From Candidatus Enterococcus huntleyi (lineage in GTDB: Bacteria; Bacillota; Bacilli; Lactobacillales; Enterococcaceae): a DNA stretch of 64,000 bases. Location of the stretch: positions 1 through 64,000 of the forward strand of contig NZ_MAEJ01000028.1 of NCBI RefSeq assembly GCF_009933175.1, in the 5' to 3' direction. The translations under genes were made by a program, and so were the position numbers. Below, one piece after another: positions 34,898 to 43,125 of this stretch; within the stretch, counting starts at the first letter, position 1, and each line of letters starts with the position of its first letter. The notes beneath the pieces are model-generated. The model ran no database searches. It saw only the letters and a program-made list of their open reading frames with translations, and was not told the origin of the DNA.

Positions 34898-35332
34898 TTA
34901 TTTTGGTTTCTGATTTTTCTGTCTTTTTTTGTTTCCTTTTAAGGCTTTTTGTAATCCTTGTCGAGCTAGATTATCCGCGCCTTTATTCTTACCTTCAGGA
35001 ATCCACTGGATGAGTAACAGAGAAAATTGCTCTGCCAATGCCTGGAATTGTTCTAGATAGGGAACAAAGAGGGGATTCCCTGTGTAATTTTTGTCGATTG
35101 TCTGAACAACAACTTTACTATCAGAATAGATCGTGATTGTTTCATCTTGCCACTCTTCCTCTAACAATACATGCAAGGCTGTCAGTAAAATTTCAAATTC
35201 CGCTTGGTGATTGGTCAGTTCAGAAAATGCGTAAGTATATTGTTTGTAAATTTCTTCACTTGTTATCATCAGTCCACCACCACTTGGACCAGGATTTCCC
35301 TTTGTTGAGGCATCTATAAATACTTTAATCAT
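34898..35332 (-). CDS. RNase HI-like protein
   Basis: The 144-residue protein is the single RNase H fold with the four expected acidic residues: Asp7 (VFIDAST), Glu45 (NHQAEFE), Asp71 (YSDSK) and Asp120 (GADNLARQ). It ends in a basic tail (KGNKKRQKNQKPK). It probably degrades RNA in RNA-DNA hybrids. I choose ATG 35330-35332 with AAAAGGTGA upstream; a longer frame to 35389 adds residues without a ribosome binding site. It is divergent from the EbsA-family gene. Confidence 0.9.
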   Translation of the reverse strand: MIKVFIDASTKGNPGPSGGGLMITSEEIYKQYTYAFSELTNHQAEFEILLTALHVLLEEEWQDETITIYSDSKVVVQTIDKNYTGNPLFVPYLEQFQALAEQFSLLLIQWIPEGKNKGADNLARQGLQKALKGNKKRQKNQKPK

Positions 35333-35419
35333 ACATTCACCTTTTCCTAATAAAAAAAAATGTGGTAAGATAAGTATAACATTAAACAAGTAGTTTTTTT
35401 AACTAGAGAGGATATATCT

Positions 35420-35857
35420 ATGAAACGTATGTATTATCATTGGCAACCAGAGCTGTCCACGACTATGATTTATTGGTCTGGCACGATGATGATTGGCTTT
35501 TTTAGTTTAATTCTTTCTTTGGAATACACTCGTCCCTATTGGCTTAGCAACACAGTTTTAGTTATTTTTTTCTTTTTCGTGTATCTCGGTTGGCGTCGGT
35601 CGCTCTGTCTAACGGATACTCATTTAGAGATTAGATACGCTTCTTTTTGGAAAGTCAAAAAAGTGCTCTATGAGGAAATTGAGTGGATCAAAGAAGGGCC
35701 TAAAGGCATCGAACTGAAGACAAAAATAACACCTGAACCGGTGCTTTTTAACATGAGACGGAAAACAAAAGAAAAATTTATAAAAAACTTAACAGCTAAA
35801 CAAACAACCATACACATCTTTTATGATGACACATTAAAGATGTCAAAAGAGGAATAG
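35420..35857 (+). CDS. ebsA: EbsA-family membrane protein
   Basis: A 145-residue protein opening MKRMYYHWQPELSTTMIYW, the hallmark of the EbsA family, with two membrane helices (about 17-33 and 43-58) and a cytoplasmic C-terminal domain (about 60-145). In E. faecalis EbsA was described in a region affecting pheromone-plasmid mating and surface properties, but the molecular function is not known. The start is ATG 35420 after AGAGAGGAT. It is next to the RNase H-like gene. Confidence 0.85.
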   Translation: MKRMYYHWQPELSTTMIYWSGTMMIGFFSLILSLEYTRPYWLSNTVLVIFFFFVYLGWRRSLCLTDTHLEIRYASFWKVKKVLYEEIEWIKEGPKGIELKTKITPEPVLFNMRRKTKEKFIKNLTAKQTTIHIFYDDTLKMSKEE

Positions 35858-35861
35858 GATT

Positions 35862-35895
35862 AAAAAGTAGTTCAACTAATGAGCTGCTTTTTTTT
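35862..35895 (+). terminator. ebsA terminator
   Basis: AAAAAGTAG pairs with CTGCTTTTT with one mismatch, followed by a long T-run. Confidence 0.75.
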
Positions 35896-36047
35896 ATTTA
35901 ACGATTGCTCACTACCGAAAAATAGGGGATGTCGCACAATGAAAGGAAGAAAAGCTACAAGTAGTCAATTCGCTGACTTTTTTAATGAACTGAACGAGCG
36001 GCGACTTTTTTTAGCAGTAGCGATTTCTCTAATAAAGAAAATAAAAA

Positions 36048-36075
36048 ACCAATCAAAGCCTCAGCCTTGATTGGT
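36048..36075 (-). terminator. Terminator of the cold-shock gene
   Basis: Arms 36048-36056 and 36067-36075 (ACCAATCAA / TTGATTGGT) pair perfectly. On the minus strand TTTTTTATTTT follows, so it serves the csp gene. Confidence 0.85.
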
Positions 36076-36120
36076 GTCGATCTCTAAATAATCCTTAACT
36101 AAATAAAAAATACTGAACAG

Positions 36121-36336
36121 TTACTCTCGTTCGTTTGTAATTTTTCGGACATGAGCAGCTTGGGTCCCTCTGTTTCCTTCAACAACATCGAATTCTACAG
36201 CCTGATTATCTTCCAAGTTCTTGAAACCTTCTTCTTCAATAGCAGTAAAGTGAACAAATATTTCCTCCACTTCATTATACAGGATAAAGCCATATCCTTT
36301 TCGACTATCAAACCATTTCACGATTCCTTTGGCCAA
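36121..36336 (-). CDS. Cold shock protein (CSD family)
   Basis: An RNA chaperone with a single cold-shock domain. RNP1 is KGYGFI and RNP2 is IFVHF. I set the start at TTG 36334-36336, giving MAKGIVKWFDSRKG (71 aa), because every close relative starts M-x-x-G-x-VKWF. The upstream GTG 36343-36345 sits only two to three bases from AAAGG, too close to be used. The acidic C-terminal half and the R for N/E change in FDSRKG are mild variants. Its own terminator follows. Confidence 0.88.
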   Translation of the reverse strand: MAKGIVKWFDSRKGYGFILYNEVEEIFVHFTAIEEEGFKNLEDNQAVEFDVVEGNRGTQAAHVRKITNERE

Positions 36337-36432
36337 ATCACTCACGACCTTTCTACTTACTTATGGAACTAGCCTAATTATAATCATGAATTAGAAACAC
36401 GTCAAATTTATTTGGATTTCCAGATTTTTTTA

Positions 36433-36461
36433 GTGATTTCCATGGATAAAACAAGTATAAT
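36433..36461 (+). promoter_or_regulatory. fhs promoter with adjacent inverted repeat
   Basis: A weak -35 GTGATT (36433-36438) and TATAAT (36456-36461) are spaced 17 bp. ATATTC-TTAAC-GAATAT follows directly as an inverted repeat around the expected transcription start. Confidence 0.5.
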
Positions 36462-36522
36462 GTAAATATTCTTAACGAATATGGTTGTTATCATTAAAAA
36501 AGTTCGTAATTTGGAGGGTGTC

Positions 36523-38193
36523 ATGAAAACAGATATAGAAATTTCTCAATCTATCGACCTTAAACCAATTAAGGAAATCGCAGAGAAGCTAGGTTTAAAA
36601 GAAAATGATTTAGAATTATACGGGAATTATAAAGCAAAAATCAATTTTTCTAAAATTCAAGAAGTGGAAACGAATCAAAACGGGCATTTAATTTTAGTGA
36701 CTTCTATTAATCCAACACCTGCTGGCGAAGGAAAATCGACCGTCACGATTGGCTTAGGCGATGCCTTAAATGCACTAGGCAAGAAGACTGTGATTGCTTT
36801 ACGTGAACCTTCATTAGGCCCTGTTATGGGAATCAAAGGTGGCGCAACGGGTGGCGGTTATGCCCAAGTCTTACCTATGGAAGATATTAATTTACATTTT
36901 ACCGGAGATATGCACGCGATTACGACTGCCAACAATGCGCTTGCTGCTCTTTTAGATAATCATATTCAACAAGGCAATGAACTCGGAATTGATACCCGTC
37001 GTATTATTTGGAAACGCGTGGTTGACTTAAATGATCGCGCATTGCGTCATGTGGTAGTTGGTTTAGGTGGGCCAATGCAAGGTGTGCCTAGAGAAGATGG
37101 CTTTGATATTACGGTAGCCAGTGAGATTATGGCAATTTTATGTTTAGCTACCGATATCGAAAACTTGAAAGCGCGTCTATCAAACATTGTTATTGCTTAT
37201 ACTTATGAAAAAACACCTGTCACAGTAGGTGATTTAAAGGTTGAAGGAGCTTTAGCCTTAATTTTGAAAGAAGCCATCAAACCGAATCTTGTGCAAACTA
37301 TTTATGGCACGCCAGCTTTTGTCCATGGTGGACCGTTTGCTAATATTGCGCATGGTTGTAACAGTGTTTTGGCAACAAAAACAGCTTTAAAACTTGGTGA
37401 TTATGTGGTGACAGAAGCGGGCTTTGGTGCCGATTTAGGTGCGGAGAAGTTCTTAGACATTAAAGTGCCTAATTTGAAAAAAGCACCTGATGCGATTGTG
37501 ATTGTAGCGACGATTCGTGCCTTAAAAATGCATGGTGGCGTTCAAAAAGCACAGTTAAATGAAGAAAATATTCCAGCCTTAAAAGCAGGCTACAGTAATT
37601 TGAAAAAACATATTGAAAATATGCAAAGCTATGGCATTCCAGTGGTTGTCGCGATTAATGAATTCGTGACGGATACCAAAGCTGAAATTGCGGAACTCTC
37701 AGCTCTTTGTGAAGCTCAAGGGGTGATTGTTGAGACAGCTAGTGTCTGGGAACATGGGGCAGAAGGCGGCAAGGCGCTTGCTGAAACAGTGGCGAAGGTC
37801 ATTGAAGAAGAAGACGCTAATTATCATTCAATCTATCCGATTGGCGCATCGCTAGAAGAAAAAATTCGAACGATTGTCACTAAAATTTATGGTGGATCAG
37901 ACGTGAGCTTTAGCCAAAAAGCCATCAATCAAATGAAAACTTTTGAAGATTACGGTTGGGATCGTCTCCCTGTCTGCATGGCTAAAACACAATATTCATT
38001 ATCCGACAATCCTAAAGCTTTAGGTGCACCAACTGATTTCACCGTCACTATTCGTGAACTAGTACCAAAAGTCGGAGCAGGCTTTATCGTTGCCTTAACA
38101 AGCGATGTAATGACGATGCCAGGCTTACCGAAGCAACCAGCAGCACTAAATATGGATGTCCTAGCAGACGGCACCGCAGTCGGACTGTTCTAA
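36523..38193 (+). CDS. fhs: Formate-tetrahydrofolate ligase
   Basis: Makes 10-formyl-THF from formate, ATP and THF for purine and formyl-Met synthesis. The 556-residue protein has the P-loop [39 protein letters not shown] in pieces (EPSLGP, GIKGGA), FTGDMHAI and [15 protein letters not shown] choose ATG 36523 after TTGGAGGGT; an ORF extension to 36481 has no ribosome binding site. It is single and closed by a strong terminator. Confidence 0.97.
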   Translation: MKTDIEISQSIDLKPIKEIAEKLGLKENDLELYGNYKAKINFSKIQEVETNQNGHLILVTSINPTPAGEGKSTVTIGLGDALNALGKKTVIALREPSLGPVMGIKGGATGGGYAQVLPMEDINLHFTGDMHAITTANNALAALLDNHIQQGNELGIDTRRIIWKRVVDLNDRALRHVVVGLGGPMQGVPREDGFDITVASEIMAILCLATDIENLKARLSNIVIAYTYEKTPVTVGDLKVEGALALILKEAIKPNLVQTIYGTPAFVHGGPFANIAHGCNSVLATKTALKLGDYVVTEAGFGADLGAEKFLDIKVPNLKKAPDAIVIVATIRALKMHGGVQKAQLNEENIPALKAGYSNLKKHIENMQSYGIPVVVAINEFVTDTKAEIAELSALCEAQGVIVETASVWEHGAEGGKALAETVAKVIEEEDANYHSIYPIGASLEEKIRTIVTKIYGGSDVSFSQKAINQMKTFEDYGWDRLPVCMAKTQYSLSDNPKALGAPTDFTVTIRELVPKVGAGFIVALTSDVMTMPGLPKQPAALNMDVLADGTAVGLF

Positions 38194-38218
38194 ATTTATT
38201 TAGCAAGATGTATAGAAA

Positions 38219-38262
38219 GAAGAAATCAGCTTAGCCTTAAATGGTTTAGCTGATTTCTTTTT
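38219..38262 (+). terminator. fhs terminator
   Basis: AGAAATCAGCT (38221-38231) pairs with AGCTGATTTCT (38248-38258), then Ts. A related hairpin with similar flanks (shared ATGTATAGAA) occurs at 41901-41956. Confidence 0.92.
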
Positions 38263-38349
38263 ACTGAAATATATCTCACAGGATTCAACTAAATCTTTAG
38301 TATATTACTATTTTCAAAGGTTTATAAATGATTATAAGATGAATTGTTG

Positions 38350-38392
38350 AAAAAAATAAAGAGCTCTTTACCATAAAGGTGAAGGGCTCTTT
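38350..38392 (-). terminator. Terminator of the Xre-type regulator, overlapping its stop codon
   Basis: On the minus strand AAAGAGCCCTTCACC pairs with GGTAAAGAGCTCTTT (two mismatches), followed by ATTTTTTTC. The stop codon lies in the 5' arm. Confidence 0.75.
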
Positions 38393-38750
38393 ATTTTTCT
38401 GAAAGAATGAGTATTTCCTTAAATAGCTTAATATACTTTTCTCTATCTGTTGATTTTTGCAATAATTTTAAGAATTGCTCAAATTCAATATCTTGTTTTT
38501 CTTCGAGGTAATTTTCTTCACGGATTCTTCCATCAGAATAAGGCAAGAAAAATTCACTTAATGAAACGTCTAAAGCAGCTAGTAATTTTAAAAGAGTCTC
38601 TAATGACACATTTCTCTTACTATTTTCGATTAAACTTATGAAAGGTAGGCTCAGGTTTGACTGCTCTGCCAATTCTTGCTGAGTAATTCCTTTTTTCTCC
38701 CTTAATTCATGAATATTCTTACCTAACTGTTTTAAAACATCGTCTGTCAT
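38391..38750 (-). CDS. Xre-family HTH regulator
   Basis: The 119-residue protein has an N-terminal Cro/CI helix-turn-helix (about 8-63, LGKNIHELREKKGITQQELAEQSNLS... with LPFISLIENSKRNVS). A short helical C-terminal domain is rich in Glu and Lys. It is divergent from the LysM surface protein gene and a palindrome lies over that gene's -35 box, so it likely regulates that gene and itself. The start ATG is at 38748-38750 with GGAGGGA upstream. It belongs to the accessory cassette after fhs. Confidence 0.88.
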   Translation of the reverse strand: MTDDVLKQLGKNIHELREKKGITQQELAEQSNLSLPFISLIENSKRNVSLETLLKLLAALDVSLSEFFLPYSDGRIREENYLEEKQDIEFEQFLKLLQKSTDREKYIKLFKEILILSEK

Positions 38751-38796
38751 TAAATTCCCTCCTTATTCTCTATTCTAAATAGAATTACAATCAACA

Positions 38797-38825
38797 TATA
38801 TAAACAGTTGTATATTTTATTTCAA
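38797..38825 (-). promoter_or_regulatory. Promoter of the Xre-type gene
   Basis: On the minus strand TTGAAA (38825-38820) and TATATA (38802-38797) are separated by 17 bp. Confidence 0.6.
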
Positions 38826-38826
38826 A

Positions 38827-38857
38827 ACTTTACACACAGTAAAGTAAATGGTAAGAT
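38827..38857 (+). promoter_or_regulatory. LysM-protein promoter with overlapping palindrome
   Basis: TTTACA (38829-38834) and TAAGAT (38852-38857) with a 17-bp spacer. The inverted repeat ACTTTAC-ACACA-GTAAAGT (38827-38845) covers the -35, a good site for repression by the divergent Xre protein. Confidence 0.65.
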
Positions 38858-38891
38858 AAGTTTTGTATAACAACTATTTAGGAGGGTTTTA

Positions 38892-40232
38892 ATGGAAAAA
38901 AGAGCAGATTACAAAAAGAAACTAGCTTTGCGAGCAAAAAAACAACGCTACGCTAAAGCTATGATTCTATCTACGTTTGGAATTGTCGGTACATCGTTAA
39001 TTGGAGCAACTCAGGTTAGCGCCGAAACATGGGTAGCAAACACGCCCGAATCGATTCAAATTAAGGAAAATGATACTTCGTACATAATGAAGAAAGGTGA
39101 TACGCTTTGGGCGATAGCGACTAGAATCAACATTAATGTTGAAACTTTAGCAGCTGCAAACGGAATTGATTTAGCAAGTGGGCAACAATACTACTTACAG
39201 GTCGGAACTAAAATTAGTTGGGCAGATGGGGTAGTTAAAGCTACAGACGTTAATGGTAAAGCAGTAAACAAAGGTGTTAAATTAACAGACGATAATAAAG
39301 TGGTTAAAGACAAGCCAGTTGGAGAAAACGTACAGAAAGATGTGAAAACTGGTAAAGCTAAGGATAGTGACGTTCAAGGAACACCAGTTAAACCAGTAGA
39401 TAAGAATGATGGGAGCACTCAAACTCCTAGCAAACCTACTACACCAACAGCTCCTGTAGAGCCAACTAAACCGGCTAAACCTACAACACCAGCTGAGCCT
39501 ACTGAACCAACGACTCCTACAGAACCGACTAAACCAGTTACACCTACTGAACCTAAAGATCCTGATGAATCAAAAGAGTTAACAGTTCTAACTGTTCGTT
39601 ATGTAGACGTAACAAGTGGAACGCCAGTGGACATTATTAATCCTGTAGAAGTACAAGGAACAGTTGGGGAAAGCGTACGAGTTCAAGCGAAAGAATTTAA
39701 CGGATACATATTACAAGGAACTTCTTATAAAGATGTAGTATTGGAACCAGGGAAACACCTTACTACTTTCGAATATATTAAATCAGAAAAACCTAATGAA
39801 GAAACACCAGACCCAATGACTCCAATCGGCTCTCTAGGGTTGTTCAAAACTGAAGCAGAACTAGATGCATATGCTGAAAAGATTATGGATGATGCATTAT
39901 GGTCTACAGGTGAAAGTTTCCAATACCAAAAGTGGGATGTTAAATCTACTACAGGTAAGTTAATCGGATGGACTGGTGAACTAATTAGTCTAGGTACTGG
40001 AACTGATGGACAACCAGAAACTCCAAATGAGTCGGAGTTTACTGTCGATCAAGTACTGTACAGCAAAGGTGGATTTAAAACTGAAGCAGCCGCAGATGCA
40101 CATGCAGATGAAATGCTAGACAAATGGTTCGATTACAGCTTGGAAAACAATATCGCTATCGTAGCTAGTTGGGGTGGTTCATCATCAACCGGATACACGG
40201 TAACGATTAGAGTATCACAAGTATTTAATTAA
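38892..40232 (+). CDS. Secreted LysM / MucBP-like surface protein
   Basis: A 446-residue exported protein with an unusually basic N-terminus (KKKLALRAKKQRYAK), a hydrophobic signal segment ending VSAETW and one LysM (about 65-115, YIMKKGDTLWAIATRININ). A hydrophilic segment and a Pro/Thr/Lys/Glu linker with PTEPTKP-type repeats (about 175-235) follow. Next is a MucBP-like domain (about 240-310, VLTVRYVDVTSGTPVD). Two related C-terminal modules come last: LGLFKTEAELDAYAEKIMDD and GGFKTEAAADAHADEMLDKW. There is no LPXTG motif, so the LysM is the likely wall anchor. Adhesion is plausible but unproven. Confidence 0.85.
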   Translation: MEKRADYKKKLALRAKKQRYAKAMILSTFGIVGTSLIGATQVSAETWVANTPESIQIKENDTSYIMKKGDTLWAIATRININVETLAAANGIDLASGQQYYLQVGTKISWADGVVKATDVNGKAVNKGVKLTDDNKVVKDKPVGENVQKDVKTGKAKDSDVQGTPVKPVDKNDGSTQTPSKPTTPTAPVEPTKPAKPTTPAEPTEPTTPTEPTKPVTPTEPKDPDESKELTVLTVRYVDVTSGTPVDIINPVEVQGTVGESVRVQAKEFNGYILQGTSYKDVVLEPGKHLTTFEYIKSEKPNEETPDPMTPIGSLGLFKTEAELDAYAEKIMDDALWSTGESFQYQKWDVKSTTGKLIGWTGELISLGTGTDGQPETPNESEFTVDQVLYSKGGFKTEAAADAHADEMLDKWFDYSLENNIAIVASWGGSSSTGYTVTIRVSQVFN

Positions 40233-40241
40233 ATTAATCGT

Positions 40242-40280
40242 AAAATCACTCATGAGCCTAACAGTTCATGGGTGATTTTT
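40242..40280 (+). terminator. Hairpin between the LysM gene and the lipoprotein gene
   Basis: AAAATCACTCATGA (40242-40255) pairs with TCATGGGTGATTTT (40266-40279), followed by only one more T. It ends 11 bp before the next ribosome binding site, so it may be a partial terminator that lowers expression of the lipoprotein. Confidence 0.7.
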
Positions 40281-40303
40281 ATAACACAATAGGAGCTAGA
40301 AAA

Positions 40304-41461
40304 ATGAAAAAAACTATATTAATTTGCTTAGGATTATCTATATTTTTAGGTGTAACAGGATGTTCTTCACAAAGTAACAAGGACATGAAAGAAAATAATT
40401 CGAGTGTTACAGAAGAAACGACAGAAAATAGCAATGAATCTATGGATATCGATACATCCGTCAGTACTTACTTGGAAGGAAAATGGAGATTTGTAAAAGG
40501 ATACCCTACTGACGAAGCTACAGTAGATGACATCACTTTTTTAGAACCATTTGGCGAGGAGGACTCGTTATATATCATAGAAGATGCACAAAGGCTTATG
40601 AGAGAACAGGTCTGGTCCTCTGATATATATGACGATGATGCCAATTTAAGAAGGGGATTCTCTAGAAGCTATTACCAATTTGTAGATTACGAAGTAATGA
40701 AAAAAAGTTACGATGAAGAAAAGAAAAAACTACAAGATGAAGAAGAACAGCGTATCAAAGAATCTATTAAGGAAAATACCGAAAACATAAAGCAACGTAC
40801 CGACAGTACTTACGATGGACACTATGAAAAAGATAGAATTGAAGAACTCGAAAAGCAATTAGGCGAAGACCATACTACATCTATGTATGCTTTTAAAACG
40901 CTAGAAGACTATAATCGGGCATTGGCAAAAATAGATTTCAAAGTAACAAATTTCGAGAAGTTTTACTTTATAAGTCCAGATGAGCCTACTGCATATATTC
41001 TTTTAGACAACGGGAATAAATTAGCATTAACCTCTGCATTGATAGGGAATCAACAAGATAGTTCCTATTCATTTGATGGGATTTATTTATTCGAAAGAGT
41101 CGTTTTATCTAGTGATATTCCAGAAGGTAACTCTTCATCCGATACCTTAGTAGCAAGTACTCCAGTTTCTACAACAGACAGCTCTGAATCATATAACTAT
41201 CTTTCTGCTGATGAAGCTATAGAACTGGTCGAGGATTACTACAGCACACAAGAATACTCTGAATTTACAGAGGTAACTTTCGAAATCCCCAACCCAACCT
41301 CTGTGTTCGTTGACGAAGAGAAGAGGTTTTTTCACGTACTCGGTTTAGATGAGTCAAACATGCCTTATACGGCATATGGAGTAAATATTGAAACAGGGGA
41401 AATTTCAGAGTCACCTATCAGTTTTAACGGAATTGATGTAGTAATTGAACCACTTCCATAA
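40304..41461 (+). CDS. Lipoprotein of unknown function
   Basis: A 385-residue exported lipoprotein with signal peptide and lipobox LGVTGCSS (Cys about 20). A Ser/Thr/Glu-rich spacer follows. A central region has a long charged helix or coiled coil (about 130-190, EEKKKLQDEEEQRIKESIKE). A Ser/Thr-rich linker (about 285-310) and a C-terminal alpha/beta domain (about 312-385) with LSADEAIELVEDYY and YTAYGVNIETGEISES (PepSY-like pattern) complete it. I choose ATG 40304 after AGGAG. It probably works with the LysM protein upstream. Frequent AGA, AGG and ATA codons differ from the neighbouring housekeeping genes. Confidence 0.82.
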   Translation: MKKTILICLGLSIFLGVTGCSSQSNKDMKENNSSVTEETTENSNESMDIDTSVSTYLEGKWRFVKGYPTDEATVDDITFLEPFGEEDSLYIIEDAQRLMREQVWSSDIYDDDANLRRGFSRSYYQFVDYEVMKKSYDEEKKKLQDEEEQRIKESIKENTENIKQRTDSTYDGHYEKDRIEELEKQLGEDHTTSMYAFKTLEDYNRALAKIDFKVTNFEKFYFISPDEPTAYILLDNGNKLALTSALIGNQQDSSYSFDGIYLFERVVLSSDIPEGNSSSDTLVASTPVSTTDSSESYNYLSADEAIELVEDYYSTQEYSEFTEVTFEIPNPTSVFVDEEKRFFHVLGLDESNMPYTAYGVNIETGEISESPISFNGIDVVIEPLP

Positions 41462-41521
41462 ATGTTAAACACTTTGAATTAATTTATTCTCATTAATCAT
41501 TAAATAAGTATAATCGACATG

Positions 41522-41570
41522 GTTAGTTAGTATCTCTGAATCGGGGATGCTAACTAACTATTTTTTATTA
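41522..41570 (+). terminator. Terminator of the lipoprotein gene
   Basis: GTTAGTTAGTATC pairs with GATGCTAACTAAC (one mismatch), followed by TATTTTTTATT. Confidence 0.9.
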
Positions 41571-41900
41571 GTCGAGGAACTTTAAAGGGTACGGTCTTAA
41601 AATGAGAAATCGAATATATGTATTATCAATAGACGAGAGCTAGTTAAAAAATCTGTAAGCCGCAACATAAGTAACAACATATCTAGCAGTAGGTATTGCT
41701 GGAACCAAAAAGTTCTGCAGTCCCAAGAGGGAAATCATGAATTACTAGCTGTGACCTTCCTCATTTACAGCTAGTTTGAACGGATTTAGCAATGAGATCA
41801 ACGCTCTTTGTTGAGCTGCTTGCGACCAGACTGCAAACTTTTTTGATGGAAGGAATACTGGATGCGGCACATAGCTAAAATTTATATGACACGATGTATA

Positions 41901-41956
41901 GAACAAAAAGAATTCTCTAGGTTAGTTTATGGCTTATCTGAATTCTTTTTTTGTTC
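41901..41956 (+). terminator. Orphan terminator resembling the fhs terminator
   Basis: GAACAAAAAGAATTC (41901-41915) pairs with GAATTC-T7-GTTC (41940-41956). The flank ATGTATAGAA and the loop region are shared with the fhs terminator at 38219-38262. No gene directly precedes it. Confidence 0.75.
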
Positions 41957-42039
41957 AGATTTATTGAGATATACAAGCAATCAGCTTTTATCGGCTTGTT
42001 TTTTGCGCTATACTAAAGCATAATAAGGAGTGCTTTTAG

Positions 42040-42438
42040 ATGAAACTTTTTATCACACGACAAACTGGCTTTTATGGAATGGGCAGTCCGATAGAAGTTG
42101 TCATCAATGGACAAAAAAGGGTGGCTTTATTTCACCAACAAACTCTGGAACTGGATCTTCCAGATAAACCGATGACGCTTCAAATCAAGTTTTCTTTCTT
42201 GTTACGGAGTCCCGTGTATACGATTCAGCCGAGTCCTATGAAAAGCTATACAGTGGTCATGAATCCCAAGTTGATTCAGATTTATTTACTTTTGTTCGCA
42301 AGCTTACTTCTGTTGCCACTACTGCTAAAGAATATGTGGCTGATACTTATTCTGCTGATTTTCTATATCATTTTCTTAAAAAATATGACAGGGAAAGCTT
42401 ATCTGTTAAAGGAGAATACACATGGTGAAACCGTCTGA
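42040..42438 (+). CDS. Hypothetical protein with two C-terminal membrane helices
   Basis: A 132-residue protein with an N-terminal beta-rich domain (about 1-72, including FITRQTGFYGMGSPIEVVINGQ in part) and two close hydrophobic segments (about 77-97 and 99-113). The start is ATG 42040 after AAGGAG. Its end overlaps the HEPN-CBS gene by 17 nt, so the two are translationally coupled. No family is recognised. Confidence 0.75.
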   Translation: MKLFITRQTGFYGMGSPIEVVINGQKRVALFHQQTLELDLPDKPMTLQIKFSFLLRSPVYTIQPSPMKSYTVVMNPKLIQIYLLLFASLLLLPLLLKNMWLILILLIFYIIFLKNMTGKAYLLKENTHGETV

Positions 42439-43120
42439 AGAATTTTTAATAAGTTTTAATCGGATTGAAAAATGGTTACGTGATGAGTTAAATAATCCCA
42501 GTAGCATGGGCTTTAGTGAGATGGTTCGCCGACTGGCGCGGAGAAAAGACTTACAAGTTGCTGCCAATCAGGATGATCTTTTGCAGATTGCTCAGCTAAG
42601 AAATGCGATTATTCATGACAAGATCTCAGAAGACTTTGTCATCGCCGAACCTAATGAATGGATTCTGCAACGGATTAAACAAATCGAAACAGAACTGACA
42701 AAACCAGAATTGGTTTGTCCACGGTTCGAAAAAAAAGTGACTGGTTTTGATTGGGAGTTGCCTTTACTGGAAATCCTGAAGATTGTCGCTGAAAAGCGTT
42801 ATTCGCAATTTCCGCTGTATCGCAAAGGTCGATTTGAAGGTTTGATTACCTTACGAGCCTTAGGTTTTTGGTTTGCCAAACGAAGCCAACAGGGCGCTTT
42901 ACATTTGGAACAGCTAAAGGCCAAAGATTTGATCGTCTCTGATGGCAAAGAGACCAATTATCAATTTATTTCAGCAACTACGCATGTCTTTGAGGTGGAA
43001 GCCTTGTTTCGCGATAAGGCGACTTTAGAAGCTGTCTTAATCACCAAGGACGGAAATCCTAATGGAAATTTAGTAGGAATTATCCGACCAAGAGATTTAT
43101 ATACTAATGAAAAGGATTGA
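42422..43120 (+). CDS. HEPN-like domain fused to a CBS pair
   Basis: A 232-residue soluble protein. The N-terminal helical region (about 1-95) contains LRNAIIHDK, in which Arg60-Asn61-x3-His65 fits the RNxxxH (Rx4-6H) motif of HEPN nucleases. The rest (about 105-230) is a pair of CBS motifs (ILKIVAEKRYSQFPLYRKGRFEGLITLRAL and VFEVEALFRDKATLEAVLITKDG, in parts), which bind adenine nucleotides. So an RNA-cleaving or RNA-binding domain may be under nucleotide control (inference). It lies between a coupled membrane protein gene and lspA. Confidence 0.82.
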   Translation: MVKPSEEFLISFNRIEKWLRDELNNPSSMGFSEMVRRLARRKDLQVAANQDDLLQIAQLRNAIIHDKISEDFVIAEPNEWILQRIKQIETELTKPELVCPRFEKKVTGFDWELPLLEILKIVAEKRYSQFPLYRKGRFEGLITLRALGFWFAKRSQQGALHLEQLKAKDLIVSDGKETNYQFISATTHVFEVEALFRDKATLEAVLITKDGNPNGNLVGIIRPRDLYTNEKD

Positions 43121-43125
43121 CGCCT

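Larger units (their letters stand above)
41462..42039. other. Intergenic region after the accessory cassette
   Basis: No gene is recognised in 578 bp. It holds the lipoprotein gene's terminator (41522-41570), an unexplained 9-bp hairpin ACTAGCTGT/ACAGCTAGT (41744-41775) and an fhs-like terminator (41901-41956). The stretch 41580-41870 looks like decayed sequence. Confidence 0.6.

Noticed and set aside
35939-36070. 43-codon plus-strand frame starting ATGAAAGGAAGA
   Set aside because: Its end runs into the cold-shock gene terminator, no promoter is seen and there is only a weak AGGGG site ten bases upstream. It could be real but support is too thin.
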